A stretch of 64,000 nt of DNA from Bradyrhizobium sp. URHD0069 (GTDB lineage: Bacteria; Pseudomonadota; Alphaproteobacteria; Rhizobiales; Xanthobacteraceae). Numbering within the stretch: position 1 is the first letter of the stretch; each line of letters starts with the position of its first letter. The stretch lies in the NCBI RefSeq assembly GCF_000701345.1, contig NZ_JNIJ01000022.1, positions 1 to 64,000 of the forward strand. The letters run 5' to 3'. The position numbers and the translations under genes are program-made. Positions 56,627 through 64,000 of the stretch are shown piece after piece. Under the pieces are notes generated by a model, which had not been told where the DNA came from, made no database searches, and saw only the letters and a list, made by a program, of their open reading frames with translations.

Positions 56627-57135
56627 ATGGCGCGCACGGCCCGCAATTCCTCCCTCGAAACCCGAACCGCGCGCGCACGGCTGCGCATTCGCCGCACGCC
56701 GTATTTTGCGAAAATCGCGAAGGGTTTGCGGCTTGGCTATTACCGCGGCCAGATCGCCGGCTCCTGGGTCGCACGCTGCTATCGCGGCGCCGGCGTCTAC
56801 GCCACCGAGGCGCTCGGCGTCGCCGATGACACGCTGGATGCCGACGGCGTCAAGGTGCTCGACTACTGGCAGGCCCAGGAGCACGCCCGGCGCTGGGGCG
56901 AGCGGCAGCGGCTGATTGCGAGGGCATGGTGCGCGAAGGCACCCTACAGCGTCGCGGACGCCGTGAAGGACTATCTCGCTGGCGTAACAAGCTGGCCACC
57001 CAGCCCAGGCGGGTGCGCTCCAAACGCGCCGCGGCCGAGCCCCCGCCACCCGTGCGGTCGCCGACGACGAGGACGCCCGCCGCGCCCGCAAGGCTACCGC
57101 CAACCGCATCCTCACCAAGGCCGCCCTTAGCGGTA
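56627..57135 (+). pseudogene. Tyrosine recombinase (phage integrase), truncated relic
   Basis: The frame begins MARTARNSSLETRTARARLR, which matches the N-terminal part of rhizobial integrases, and YFAKIAKGLRLGYYRGQIAG follows. After PYSVADAVKDYLAG the homology jumps to another frame (WRNKLATQPRRVRSKRAAAE) and then a third (ADDEDARRARKATANRILTK), with the region between missing. The catalytic core with Arg, His-x-x-Arg and Tyr is absent. So the element has lost its recombination domain and is inactive. A GC-rich tail (57136-57417) has no coding. The relic marks a former integrated element between the DapA-like and the second dehydrogenase gene. Confidence 0.7.
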
Positions 57136-57417
57136 GGGTTCAGCGCTGCACACAACACCCCGACAATGCCCGGGCACTCCGTGGGCTCGTGGAGTGCCCG
57201 GAGCGGCTCGGGGAGGCCCGGGAGCTTCCGGGATTTCGACAGAAGTTGACGACTGCGTTGTAGAACGTGGACGGGCCCATTACCTCCTCGTGCATGTGCC
57301 GGAGAACGACATTCAGTTCCAGCCGTTGCTGCGCGGGACTTACCGTAGCCCGGACCGGACACGGGGAGCGAACCTGGTCGAGCGTTTCAGCAAACGGCAG
57401 GCATCGGGCATTCGACG

Positions 57418-59793
57418 TCAAGCCGCCTTGGCCTTGCGCGCGTCATGGATGACGCGCCACACTCGCTCCGGGGTGAGCGGCATATCGATTTGCGCGACGC
57501 CGAACTCCGAGAGCGCGTCGATCACCGCATTGACGATTGTGGTGAGACTGCCTGCACAGCCGGCCTCGCCGCAGCCCTTGGTACCCAACGGATTGGATTT
57601 CGCCGGCGTCGGATGATTGCCGACCGTCATCAACGGAATATCCTCGGCGCGCGGCATCGCGTAGTCCATGAATGAGCCCGTGATCGGCTGACCACTTGAA
57701 TCGTAGCTTACCTCTTCCATCAGCGCCTGTCCGATGCCCTGGGCAACGCCGCCATGCAGTTGTCCCGCGACCAGCATCGGATTGATGATGGTGCCGAAAT
57801 CATTGACGCCGGTGTAACGGACCACGTGCACGACGCCGGTGTCGGGATCGATCTCGACCTCTGCCACGTGACAGCCATTTGGATACGTCGAGGGAACTTC
57901 CTTGCTGTTGTGATCTACGCTGAGCGAGGAGGGTACTCCCTCGGGCATCTTGCCTTCGCGCAGGCAGCGCGACAGTTCCATGATGTCGATGCCGCGATCG
58001 GTTCCGGCGATGGTGAAACGGCCATTGGTGAACTCGATGTCACCCTCCGCGGCTTCCATCAGGTGCGCAGCCGCCAGCTTGCCCTTAGCGATGACCAGCG
58101 CGGAAGCTTCGACGATGGCCATACCGGTGGCGGTGATGGAGCGTGATCCGCCAGTGCCGCCGCCGGCATGCACGATGTCGCTGTCATTCTGTTCGAGTTT
58201 AACCATCTCGAAGGGTACGCCCAGTTGCGCCGAAAGGATCTGGGCAAACGGCGTTGCGTGGCCCTGCCCATAATCCAGCGTGCCTGTGATCAGCGTCACC
58301 GTGCCGTCCGCCTCAAACACGATCTTGCCGAGTTCGTTCCTCGGGGGTGCGGTGGATTCAAGGTAGGACCCCACAGCGATGCCGCGGAGTTTGCCACGTT
58401 TACGGCTCTCCTTTTTCCGTTTGCCAAAACCGGCATGATCGGACAATTCCAACGCGTTGCTGAATACGCCCTGAAAGTCGCCGCTGTCATAGGTGACTCC
58501 GGAGGCGGTCGAGAACGGCATCTGCGATGACTTGACGAAATTGCGCTTGCGCAGCGCCAGCCGGTCGATACCCAACTCGGCGGCGGCGCGATCGATCAGC
58601 CGCTCCATGAAATAATTGGCTTCGGGCCGTCCGGCGCCGCGATAGGCACCCAGCAGGGTGGTGTTCGTGAGCATGCATTTGATGTCCACGGTCAGCAGCG
58701 GCGTAGAATAGACACTGGTGATATTCTTGGCGATGTTCGCCGATAGCGGGTTCGGCGACACGTTTGAAATGTAGGCTCCGAGATTGCCATAACCGCTGAC
58801 GCGTACCGCGAGAAACTTGCCGTTGCTGTCCAACGCCAGTTCGGCGAGGATCTTCTGTGCGCGACCCTGACTGTCCGACAGAAAGCTGCCGGAGCGTTCG
58901 TCGGTCCATTTTACCGGACGGCCAAGTGACTTCGCAGCGTGCAGGATGCAGATATATTCGGGATAGTGGATGTTCTTCATGCCGAACGAACCGCCGACAT
59001 TGGCGGTCAGCAGCCGAACCTTGTCGCGGGGCACCTTCAGAAGCTGCGCCAGCGCAGCACTGTTACCCGCAACCCCCTGGGTCGGCGCATGAATGGTATA
59101 GCGCTCGCTGGACTTATCCCAACATGCGAGCGCCGCGCGCGGCTCCATCGCGACAACGGCGACGCGGGTATTTGCAATATCGAGCTTTGTGACATGGGCC
59201 GCGCCGGCGAACGCAGCTTCCACCGCGGCAGTGTTGCCGTAGTGGTAGTCCAGCGCGACGTTGTCGGGGATGTGCTCGTAAAGCCGCGGGGCACCAGACT
59301 CGGCGGCGGCGTCAGCGCGGGTAACGGCCGGCAACGGCTCGATGCCGAGTACCACAGCCTCCGCCGCATCGCGCGCCTGCGCGACGGAATCGGCCACGAC
59401 GAACGCCACGGGATCGCCGACAAAGCGAACCCTGTCGGTCATCAAGGCCTGGCGATTGGTTTGCAGCAGCGGCGAGCCATCGCGGTTCTTCAGCGGCATG
59501 GCGCAGGTGAAGGGGGCGTAGTTGTCCGCGGTGAAATCCGCACCTGTCCACACTCCGTGGACTCCCGGCATCGCCTTGGCGGCTGATGTATCGATGCCGC
59601 GGATGACGCCGTGGGCATGGCTGCTGCGAACCATCCAGGCGTAAAGCTGGCCGGGCAGACTAAAATCGTCGGTGTACTTGCCCTTGCCGCGCACCAGCGC
59701 GTCATCTTCCTTGCGGCGGACCGGCTGTCCGACGCCGTATTTTTGCAGTGCGATAGTGGGGACCTGAAAATCCCGGAAGGTGTGATCTTGCAT
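57418..59793 (-). CDS. Xanthine dehydrogenase family molybdopterin-binding subunit (orphan 2)
   Basis: A 791-residue large subunit. It starts at ATG 59793 (AGAG 9 bases upstream) with MQDHTFRDFQVPTIALQKYG and the signature VGQPVRRKEDDALVRGKG. Cofactor segments are NVGGSFGMKNIHYPEYICIL and GAYRGAGRPEANYFME, and the catalytic base is Glu743 in GCGEAGCAGS. As with the copy at 51452, no FAD or 2Fe-2S subunit is adjacent. The two large subunits share architecture but differ strongly outside these motifs, so they are old paralogs rather than a recent duplication. Confidence 0.88.
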   Translation of the reverse strand: MQDHTFRDFQVPTIALQKYGVGQPVRRKEDDALVRGKGKYTDDFSLPGQLYAWMVRSSHAHGVIRGIDTSAAKAMPGVHGVWTGADFTADNYAPFTCAMPLKNRDGSPLLQTNRQALMTDRVRFVGDPVAFVVADSVAQARDAAEAVVLGIEPLPAVTRADAAAESGAPRLYEHIPDNVALDYHYGNTAAVEAAFAGAAHVTKLDIANTRVAVVAMEPRAALACWDKSSERYTIHAPTQGVAGNSAALAQLLKVPRDKVRLLTANVGGSFGMKNIHYPEYICILHAAKSLGRPVKWTDERSGSFLSDSQGRAQKILAELALDSNGKFLAVRVSGYGNLGAYISNVSPNPLSANIAKNITSVYSTPLLTVDIKCMLTNTTLLGAYRGAGRPEANYFMERLIDRAAAELGIDRLALRKRNFVKSSQMPFSTASGVTYDSGDFQGVFSNALELSDHAGFGKRKKESRKRGKLRGIAVGSYLESTAPPRNELGKIVFEADGTVTLITGTLDYGQGHATPFAQILSAQLGVPFEMVKLEQNDSDIVHAGGGTGGSRSITATGMAIVEASALVIAKGKLAAAHLMEAAEGDIEFTNGRFTIAGTDRGIDIMELSRCLREGKMPEGVPSSLSVDHNSKEVPSTYPNGCHVAEVEIDPDTGVVHVVRYTGVNDFGTIINPMLVAGQLHGGVAQGIGQALMEEVSYDSSGQPITGSFMDYAMPRAEDIPLMTVGNHPTPAKSNPLGTKGCGEAGCAGSLTTIVNAVIDALSEFGVAQIDMPLTPERVWRVIHDARKAKAA

Positions 59794-60292
59794 TGCAAAT
59801 CTCTAAAACGGCAGTTCTTGTGCGGTTTCCGGGCTAGGCCTTCAGATAACGCAGCGCCGCTGGAACGACAACGCTGGTTTAGGCATGCTACCATGTGTGC
59901 GGCAGTTTTCTAACGGGATCGGTGGAGCGCTTGTCGTTTGGGTCAACCTTCAATTTCTGACTTGCAACGGCAAACTGTTGACCGCATTTGCCGAGATGGC
60001 CGCGCAGCGCCAAAAGTCGCGCATCATCGCACTGAAGAACGCGACCGTTGCCTTTCCGCAAACTTTCAAACGGGGCTAGTGAGAAAGTCGGCGGCGAATA
60101 TTTCGCGCGACGCACGCTCTTCCACGTCCCCTCCCGGTTCCGCGGCCTTCATTTCAGGCGAAGCGCTCTTTATCGACTTCGCTACCATTTTGAAAATAAG
60201 ATCGAATGGGCGCCCATACCGCACTTACCCCAGAATGACCGCGCTGCGCGATCCCAAATACCCGGCCTATTATGACACCCTTAATCATCGCC
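59794..60292. other. Intergenic stretch without a supported gene
   Basis: About 500 bases. The left end must hold the promoter of the second dehydrogenase gene. The reading frames in the middle are short and lack ribosome binding sites. I see no repeat or RNA gene; residual decayed coding DNA is possible. Confidence 0.35.
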
Positions 60293-60649
60293 TCAATAGC
60301 AGCGCCCATAATACTCATAAATCGCCGTTTCAATCTCCACCCTTTTCAGATTGAAATCGCTTGAAGCTGGATATCTAGGCGCCGCAAGCAGCTGCCTCTT
60401 GATGAGGTGTGTTTGATATCCAGAAATCGCAGAATTGTATTTCAAGGCCAACCACGGGAGCGTAAAATAGTCGCTGCCAAGACCTAGAAGGTCAAACTTC
60501 GCCAGAACATACGATACTCTTGCATTGTCACTTTCGATAAAGATTTTCGCGATCGAACCCATTAGCTCGCGTCTCGGACCGTAAATAGCCACTCCACAAA
60601 ATTGCGGGCATTCGATCAAATGCCGCGACTGTAGTTCCGAAGTTGTCAC
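60293..60649 (-). CDS. PRC-barrel-like domain protein
   Basis: A 118-residue protein starting at GTG 60649 after GGAGGTCAAC. The middle reads MGSIAKIFIESDNARVSYV and LAKFDLLGLGSDYFTLPWLA, a compact beta fold of the PRC-barrel type seen in the H subunit of photosynthetic reaction centres and in RimM. It lacks a membrane segment. The gene is 106 bases downstream of the sulfite dehydrogenase cytochrome gene on the same strand. PRC-barrel proteins are adaptors; here a link to sulfite oxidation is a guess from position. Confidence 0.7.
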   Translation of the reverse strand: MTTSELQSRHLIECPQFCGVAIYGPRRELMGSIAKIFIESDNARVSYVLAKFDLLGLGSDYFTLPWLALKYNSAISGYQTHLIKRQLLAAPRYPASSDFNLKRVEIETAIYEYYGRCY

Positions 60650-60755
60650 GTTGACCTCCCAATTCCAGCCTTACCTCCGACCTTCCAGGTTCTCGGCTAA
60701 GCTTTTTGATAAAAAGTCCGGTCGAACGTGCTAGGTCTCCCACCGCACCACCCAA

Positions 60756-61082
60756 TCAATAGGTTTGCGATAAATAGTCGACGATCCTGCCCACATCTTC
60801 GTCTTCGATAGGCGCCCCATACACCTTGATCATCTTGGTCACCTCGGCCTGCCAGAAGTCCTTCTTGAACTTTGGGCCTTGGGGCTGGGTCTTGATGTAG
60901 TCGGCCGAGTGGCAGGCCGTGCAATTGCTCTGAACAATTTCGAGGTTCGAACCTGGTTTGAATGCTGCGGTCTCATCAGGAAGCTTGTAAGAAACCGGTC
61001 TGGCGTTTACCTCGACAATATTGCAACCGACTATAGACATCACGACGAGGGCCCTGGCTGCGACGATGGTTGATCGCTTCAT
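60756..61082 (-). CDS. sorB: Sulfite dehydrogenase cytochrome subunit SorB
   Basis: A 108-residue c-type cytochrome. The start at 61082 follows AAGGAGAAT by 7 bases; ATG 61088 is an alternative. After a signal peptide the heme motif is Cys54-Thr-Ala-Cys57-His58 (NCTACHSAD), and MIKVYGAPIEDED provides the likely Met ligand. It is 11 bases downstream of the molybdenum subunit gene and would receive electrons from it and pass them to the respiratory chain. The single heme and length match SorB proteins. Confidence 0.9.
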   Translation of the reverse strand: MKRSTIVAARALVVMSIVGCNIVEVNARPVSYKLPDETAAFKPGSNLEIVQSNCTACHSADYIKTQPQGPKFKKDFWQAEVTKMIKVYGAPIEDEDVGRIVDYLSQTY

Positions 61083-61093
61083 GATCATTCTCC

Positions 61094-62302
61094 TTAAGTC
61101 GCCGTGACCCGGACTGTTTCGACCACGTTGCGCAAATACCCTGCCGGATTCCACAAGGCTTCCATAGGCTGCGTTTTGCCATCGTTGCTGGTCGCACGGA
61201 CCTTCAACTCGTGGGGACCAGCGGATAAATTCACCGGCATGCGCCACTCGCGGAACGAGTACTTGCCGAAATCTTTGCCGAGTCGCGCGGTCTCCCACGT
61301 TTTCCCGCTATCTGTCGAGACGGCAACATTCTTGATGCCCCTGCCGCCGTCGAACGCAATACCTTTCAAGGTCGTCCCGCCCGCTTTCAGCTTTGCGCCA
61401 TCCGTTACGTTGGTGATGAACGAACGGACAGTGAAGCGATTGATCGGGACTGTAACCTTGGGCGCGGTTCCGGGCTCGACGCAGTTGCAGTCATTGTCTG
61501 GAATCCGGTAAGCCGTCTTCATCCAGAAGCCGTCAAATATGCTGTCGACAACGTTGATCTCGTTGAGATGCTTGACCCAGTAGGTGCCGTAATAGCCGGG
61601 CACGACAAGGCGCAGGGGAAATCCGTTAAGAACCGGCAGGTCCTCTCCGTTCATGGAATAGGCCAGCATCACCTCCCCGTCGCGCGCATGATCGATGTAG
61701 AGCGCCTTGGCAAAATCCGGCGTCTTGTCGCTGACGGGACCGTCAATGCCACCAAACACCACCTGCTTGGCTCCTGCCTTGACGCCGACCTTGTCCAGCA
61801 CGGTCTTCAGCGGCACACCCTTCCATCGCGCATTGCCCATTGCGCCATTGCCGAGCTGACCGCCTGCCACGCGCGGCGTGAAAAATCCGCGGCTATTTCC
61901 TGAACATTGATTGACCGCTACAACCTCGGTCGCCGGCATCTTCCTGATGTCGGCTAGTGACAATTTCGTAGGTTTTTCTACATTTCCCTTGATCTCAACT
62001 GAGAACTTGTCGGGATCGATGTCGAGCGGCACGTCCGCTAGGTGGTAACGCACGAAGAACGCATCGTTCGGGGTGATCACGTTCTCATTGAATACCGCGA
62101 ATGGCGTCTCCAGCTGCGGCGGACGGCTCGTAAGTCCAATCATCCGCCGCTTCTGCGGATATTTGACGATCGGTCGCTCGCCATTCTCGAATGGCAGAAC
62201 CACCGTCTCAGCCGCAAAGCTTGCAAGCGACGATCCGCTGATCCCGCCGCTTCCAGCCACCAAAGCTGCTCCGCCCCGCAGAAGTGTTCGTCGGCTCATC
62301 AT
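61094..62302 (-). CDS. sorA: Sulfite dehydrogenase molybdopterin subunit SorA
   Basis: A 402-residue sulfite oxidase-type enzyme. It begins with a twin-Arg signal (MMSRRTLLRGGAALVAG), so it is folded before export to the periplasm. The molybdenum-ligand Cys is Cys133 in AVNQCSGNSRGFF. The substrate region includes GGIDGPVSDKTPDFAKAL, and the C-terminal half is the dimerisation domain (FRVRAT-like, RMPVNLSAGPHELKVRATS). SorA oxidises sulfite to sulfate. It pairs with SorB, 11 bases downstream. A Bradyrhizobium/Starkeya-type SorAB. Confidence 0.93.
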   Translation of the reverse strand: MMSRRTLLRGGAALVAGSGGISGSSLASFAAETVVLPFENGERPIVKYPQKRRMIGLTSRPPQLETPFAVFNENVITPNDAFFVRYHLADVPLDIDPDKFSVEIKGNVEKPTKLSLADIRKMPATEVVAVNQCSGNSRGFFTPRVAGGQLGNGAMGNARWKGVPLKTVLDKVGVKAGAKQVVFGGIDGPVSDKTPDFAKALYIDHARDGEVMLAYSMNGEDLPVLNGFPLRLVVPGYYGTYWVKHLNEINVVDSIFDGFWMKTAYRIPDNDCNCVEPGTAPKVTVPINRFTVRSFITNVTDGAKLKAGGTTLKGIAFDGGRGIKNVAVSTDSGKTWETARLGKDFGKYSFREWRMPVNLSAGPHELKVRATSNDGKTQPMEALWNPAGYLRNVVETVRVTAT

Positions 62303-62391
62303 TGGCTTTTCGCTCCTAGTAATTACCGCCAAATAGTCGCGATTTTGCGCGAGACCGCCGGTCGTCTAACAAAAGCTCCGCGGTGAGACGA

Positions 62392-63264
62392 TCAGCCTAC
62401 ATGCGCTTGCGAAAGGAACTCGGCAATCTCGGACGGCGTATCCGCAACCCTGACACCCGCCGCCTCAAGCGCAGCCCGTTTTGAAGCGTATCCGCCGCGG
62501 CCGCCGGTAACGATCGCTCCGGCGTGCCCCATCTTCTTGTCCGGCGGCGACGAACGCCCCGCGATGAACGAAACAACAGGCTTCTTCATCGTGCGGGCAT
62601 ACTCCGCGGCCTCTTCTTCCATCGCGCCACCGATCTCGCCGACAAGAACGACAGCTTTGGTCCGCTCATCCCGATCCAGAGTCTCAAGGGCGTCGCGAGT
62701 CGTCGTGCCGATGATCGGATCGCCCCCTATACCGATGAAAGCGGATTGCCCAAGACCCGCGCGTGTCAGATTTAGACACATCAGCGTCCCAAGACTGCCG
62801 CTGCGCGAAATTACGCCGACGTTGCCGGGCATGAAGATATTCGGATTATGGCCGGGCATAATTCCAATAAATCCTTCACCCGGCGTTACGATACCGGCCG
62901 TATTCGGCCCAACAATTCTGCTGTGCGAAGTCCGCGCCCTTGCAAAAATTTCCAAGACATCGTGGCTCGGAATGTGCTCCGTCAACACGACTATCGTGCC
63001 AACGCCAGCATCGATCGCGTCAATGACCGCGTCGCGCGCCATCGTCGGTGGAATGAAGATCACCGAAATATCACAACGCTGCTCTCGGCTCGCCTCCACG
63101 GCGGAGCGAAAGATCGGAATGCCAAGATGCGAGTCGCCGGCCCGCTTTGGATTGACACCGGCCACGACGTCTGTGCCGCACTCCAGCATCTTTTCCGCCC
63201 AAAACGAACCCTGCTTGCCGGTGATCCCCTGAACGAGAACTTTTTGACCGCGTCGATAGATCAT
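62392..63264 (-). CDS. Succinyl-CoA synthetase alpha-like CoA ligase subunit
   Basis: A 290-residue protein with the CoA-binding Rossmann fold (KVLVQGITGKQGSFWAEKML), a central region with ISRSGSLGTLMCLNLTRAG and the phosphohistidine loop KMGHAGAIVTGG. These match SucD. The start overlaps the beta-subunit stop by 4 bases. Its N-terminus differs from the housekeeping SucD, and the pair may be a malate-CoA or other acid-CoA ligase rather than TCA-cycle enzyme. It lies 90 bases after the sulfite dehydrogenase genes, and any connection is unclear. Confidence 0.83.
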   Translation of the reverse strand: MIYRRGQKVLVQGITGKQGSFWAEKMLECGTDVVAGVNPKRAGDSHLGIPIFRSAVEASREQRCDISVIFIPPTMARDAVIDAIDAGVGTIVVLTEHIPSHDVLEIFARARTSHSRIVGPNTAGIVTPGEGFIGIMPGHNPNIFMPGNVGVISRSGSLGTLMCLNLTRAGLGQSAFIGIGGDPIIGTTTRDALETLDRDERTKAVVLVGEIGGAMEEEAAEYARTMKKPVVSFIAGRSSPPDKKMGHAGAIVTGGRGGYASKRAALEAAGVRVADTPSEIAEFLSQAHVG

Positions 63265-64000
63265 TGTGCCGCCTCGACAGCCGCTTTGACGGCATCTTCC
63301 ATGAGATCGTAAGGTTCAATGCCAAGCCGCTCCCGGACGAGCTTCACGGCTTCATCTGCGCCAGTTCCATGAATGGTAAAGAAGGCCGGGACTTTTGGTT
63401 TCAACGTCTCCCACGCCCGAACCACCCCATCCGCCATGACATCCGTACGCGCAAACGCGCCACAGAAATTGACTACAAGACTCTTGACGCCGGGATTTGA
63501 CAGCACAAGATCCAACGCCACCTCTGCCTTGGTATAGGCCTCGCCACCTATCTCAAGAAAATTTGCAGGTCGTCCCCCGAAATGATCGATGACGTCCATC
63601 GTCGTCATCGTTAGACCCGCGCCATTTGCGAGAACGCCAACATTTCCGTCGAGTTGGATGAATCGCAGCCCGTGCGCTGCGCCGCGTTCCTCCAGCGATG
63701 TCATTTTGGGAGCGGAGGCCACCTTGACGAGTTCAGGCTGCCGGGCTGTTGAGGCATCGTCCAGGACGAACTTGCAATCCAGCGCAACGACCTTGCCTCC
63801 ACGCAGAAGCGCAAGCGGGTTGACCTCCAACAACTCGGCGTCCTTCTCGCAAAAGACGCGATAGAGCTTGACTAGCACGTCTGCGACGGCGTCGGCCGCC
63901 GGCCCGAGATCCAGATCCCCAAGGAGCACGGCTGCGTCCGACACGCCGAAGCCGCGCGCAACGTCGACGACATGCCGTCTGATCGCATCTGGCTTTTTGT
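63261..64000 (-). CDS. Succinyl-CoA synthetase beta-like subunit, cut by the window edge
   Basis: The frame runs to the right edge without a stop, so at least 246 residues at the C-terminus are present and the N-terminal ATP-grasp part is missing. Motifs include ELLEVNPLALLRGGKVVALD (metal and nucleotide site), GRPANFLEIGGEAYTKAEV and a C-terminal flavodoxin-like CoA domain (VNFCGAFARTDVMADG, FFTIHGTGADEAVKL). It is coupled to the alpha-like subunit (ATGA overlap). The full length and the N-terminal residues that define the substrate are outside the window. Confidence 0.83.
   Translation of the reverse strand, partial: KKPDAIRRHVVDVARGFGVSDAAVLLGDLDLGPAADAVADVLVKLYRVFCEKDAELLEVNPLALLRGGKVVALDCKFVLDDASTARQPELVKVASAPKMTSLEERGAAHGLRFIQLDGNVGVLANGAGLTMTTMDVIDHFGGRPANFLEIGGEAYTKAEVALDLVLSNPGVKSLVVNFCGAFARTDVMADGVVRAWETLKPKVPAFFTIHGTGADEAVKLVRERLGIEPYDLMEDAVKAAVEAAQ

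Noticed and set aside
57136..57417. A minus-strand frame with a plausible stretch after the integrase relic.
   Set aside because: It overlaps the decayed tail and has no start signal or known domain.

Overview
The window looks like chromosomal DNA of a Bradyrhizobium-type alphaproteobacterium (Nitrobacteraceae). The reasons are high GC in most genes, the family content (YcjX/YcjF pair, short PutA, SorAB sulfite dehydrogenase, CaiB/acyl-CoA dehydrogenase/MaoC sets, orphan molybdopterin hydroxylases) and dispersed palindromic intergenic repeats of the kind common in that group. The assignment is made from family recognition only; no search was run.

Layout. 1-13.3 kb is an accessory, decayed stretch. 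It has a gene cut by the left edge, a GH25 lysozyme, a start-less zinc-finger ORF, the C-terminal relic of an IS1595-type transposase, a patatin lipase with an ATP-grasp-like protein, a TauE/SafE permease, two damaged tandem DUF1254/DUF1214 genes, an AT-rich polytopic membrane protein gene and about 1.1 kb of repeat-like DNA. 13.4-21.5 kb is envelope and household functions: a small exported protein, a nuclease-like protein, a thiamine-diphosphate enzyme, an L,D-transpeptidase, a DUF2927 protein, a TerB-family protein, a near-identical but internally deleted DUF2927 copy, and a YjgN-M48 peptidase pair in which the peptidase is frameshifted.

21.6-31.1 kb is a catabolic block. An isovaleryl-CoA dehydrogenase gene is divergent from two tandem CYP153-like P450s, followed by a hot-dog thioesterase, an acyl-CoA dehydrogenase, a CaiB CoA-transferase, a two-domain MaoC-like hydratase and a benzoylformate-decarboxylase-type enzyme split by a one-base shift. 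The tight overlaps suggest one operon for hydroxylation, CoA activation and beta-oxidation-type steps on an unknown carboxylic acid. 31.2-46.9 kb holds an SDR, a hemolysin III protein, YcjX/YcjF, a GT39 glycosyltransferase, a membrane-ferredoxin-adenylate cyclase fusion, a cold-shock protein, PutA, another CoA-transferase and a CxxCH protein.

47-64 kb contains a glutathione transferase, a LemA/TPM-domain operon, two orphan xanthine-dehydrogenase-type large subunits flanking a DegP-like protease operon, a DapA-family lyase and an integrase relic, then a PRC-barrel protein, the SorAB sulfite dehydrogenase, and a succinyl-CoA-synthetase-like pair cut by the right edge.

A recurring theme is broken reading frames, several of them single-base. 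They mean either real decay in accessory DNA or consensus errors; reads would decide. Within the window I see no rRNA, tRNA or CRISPR array.
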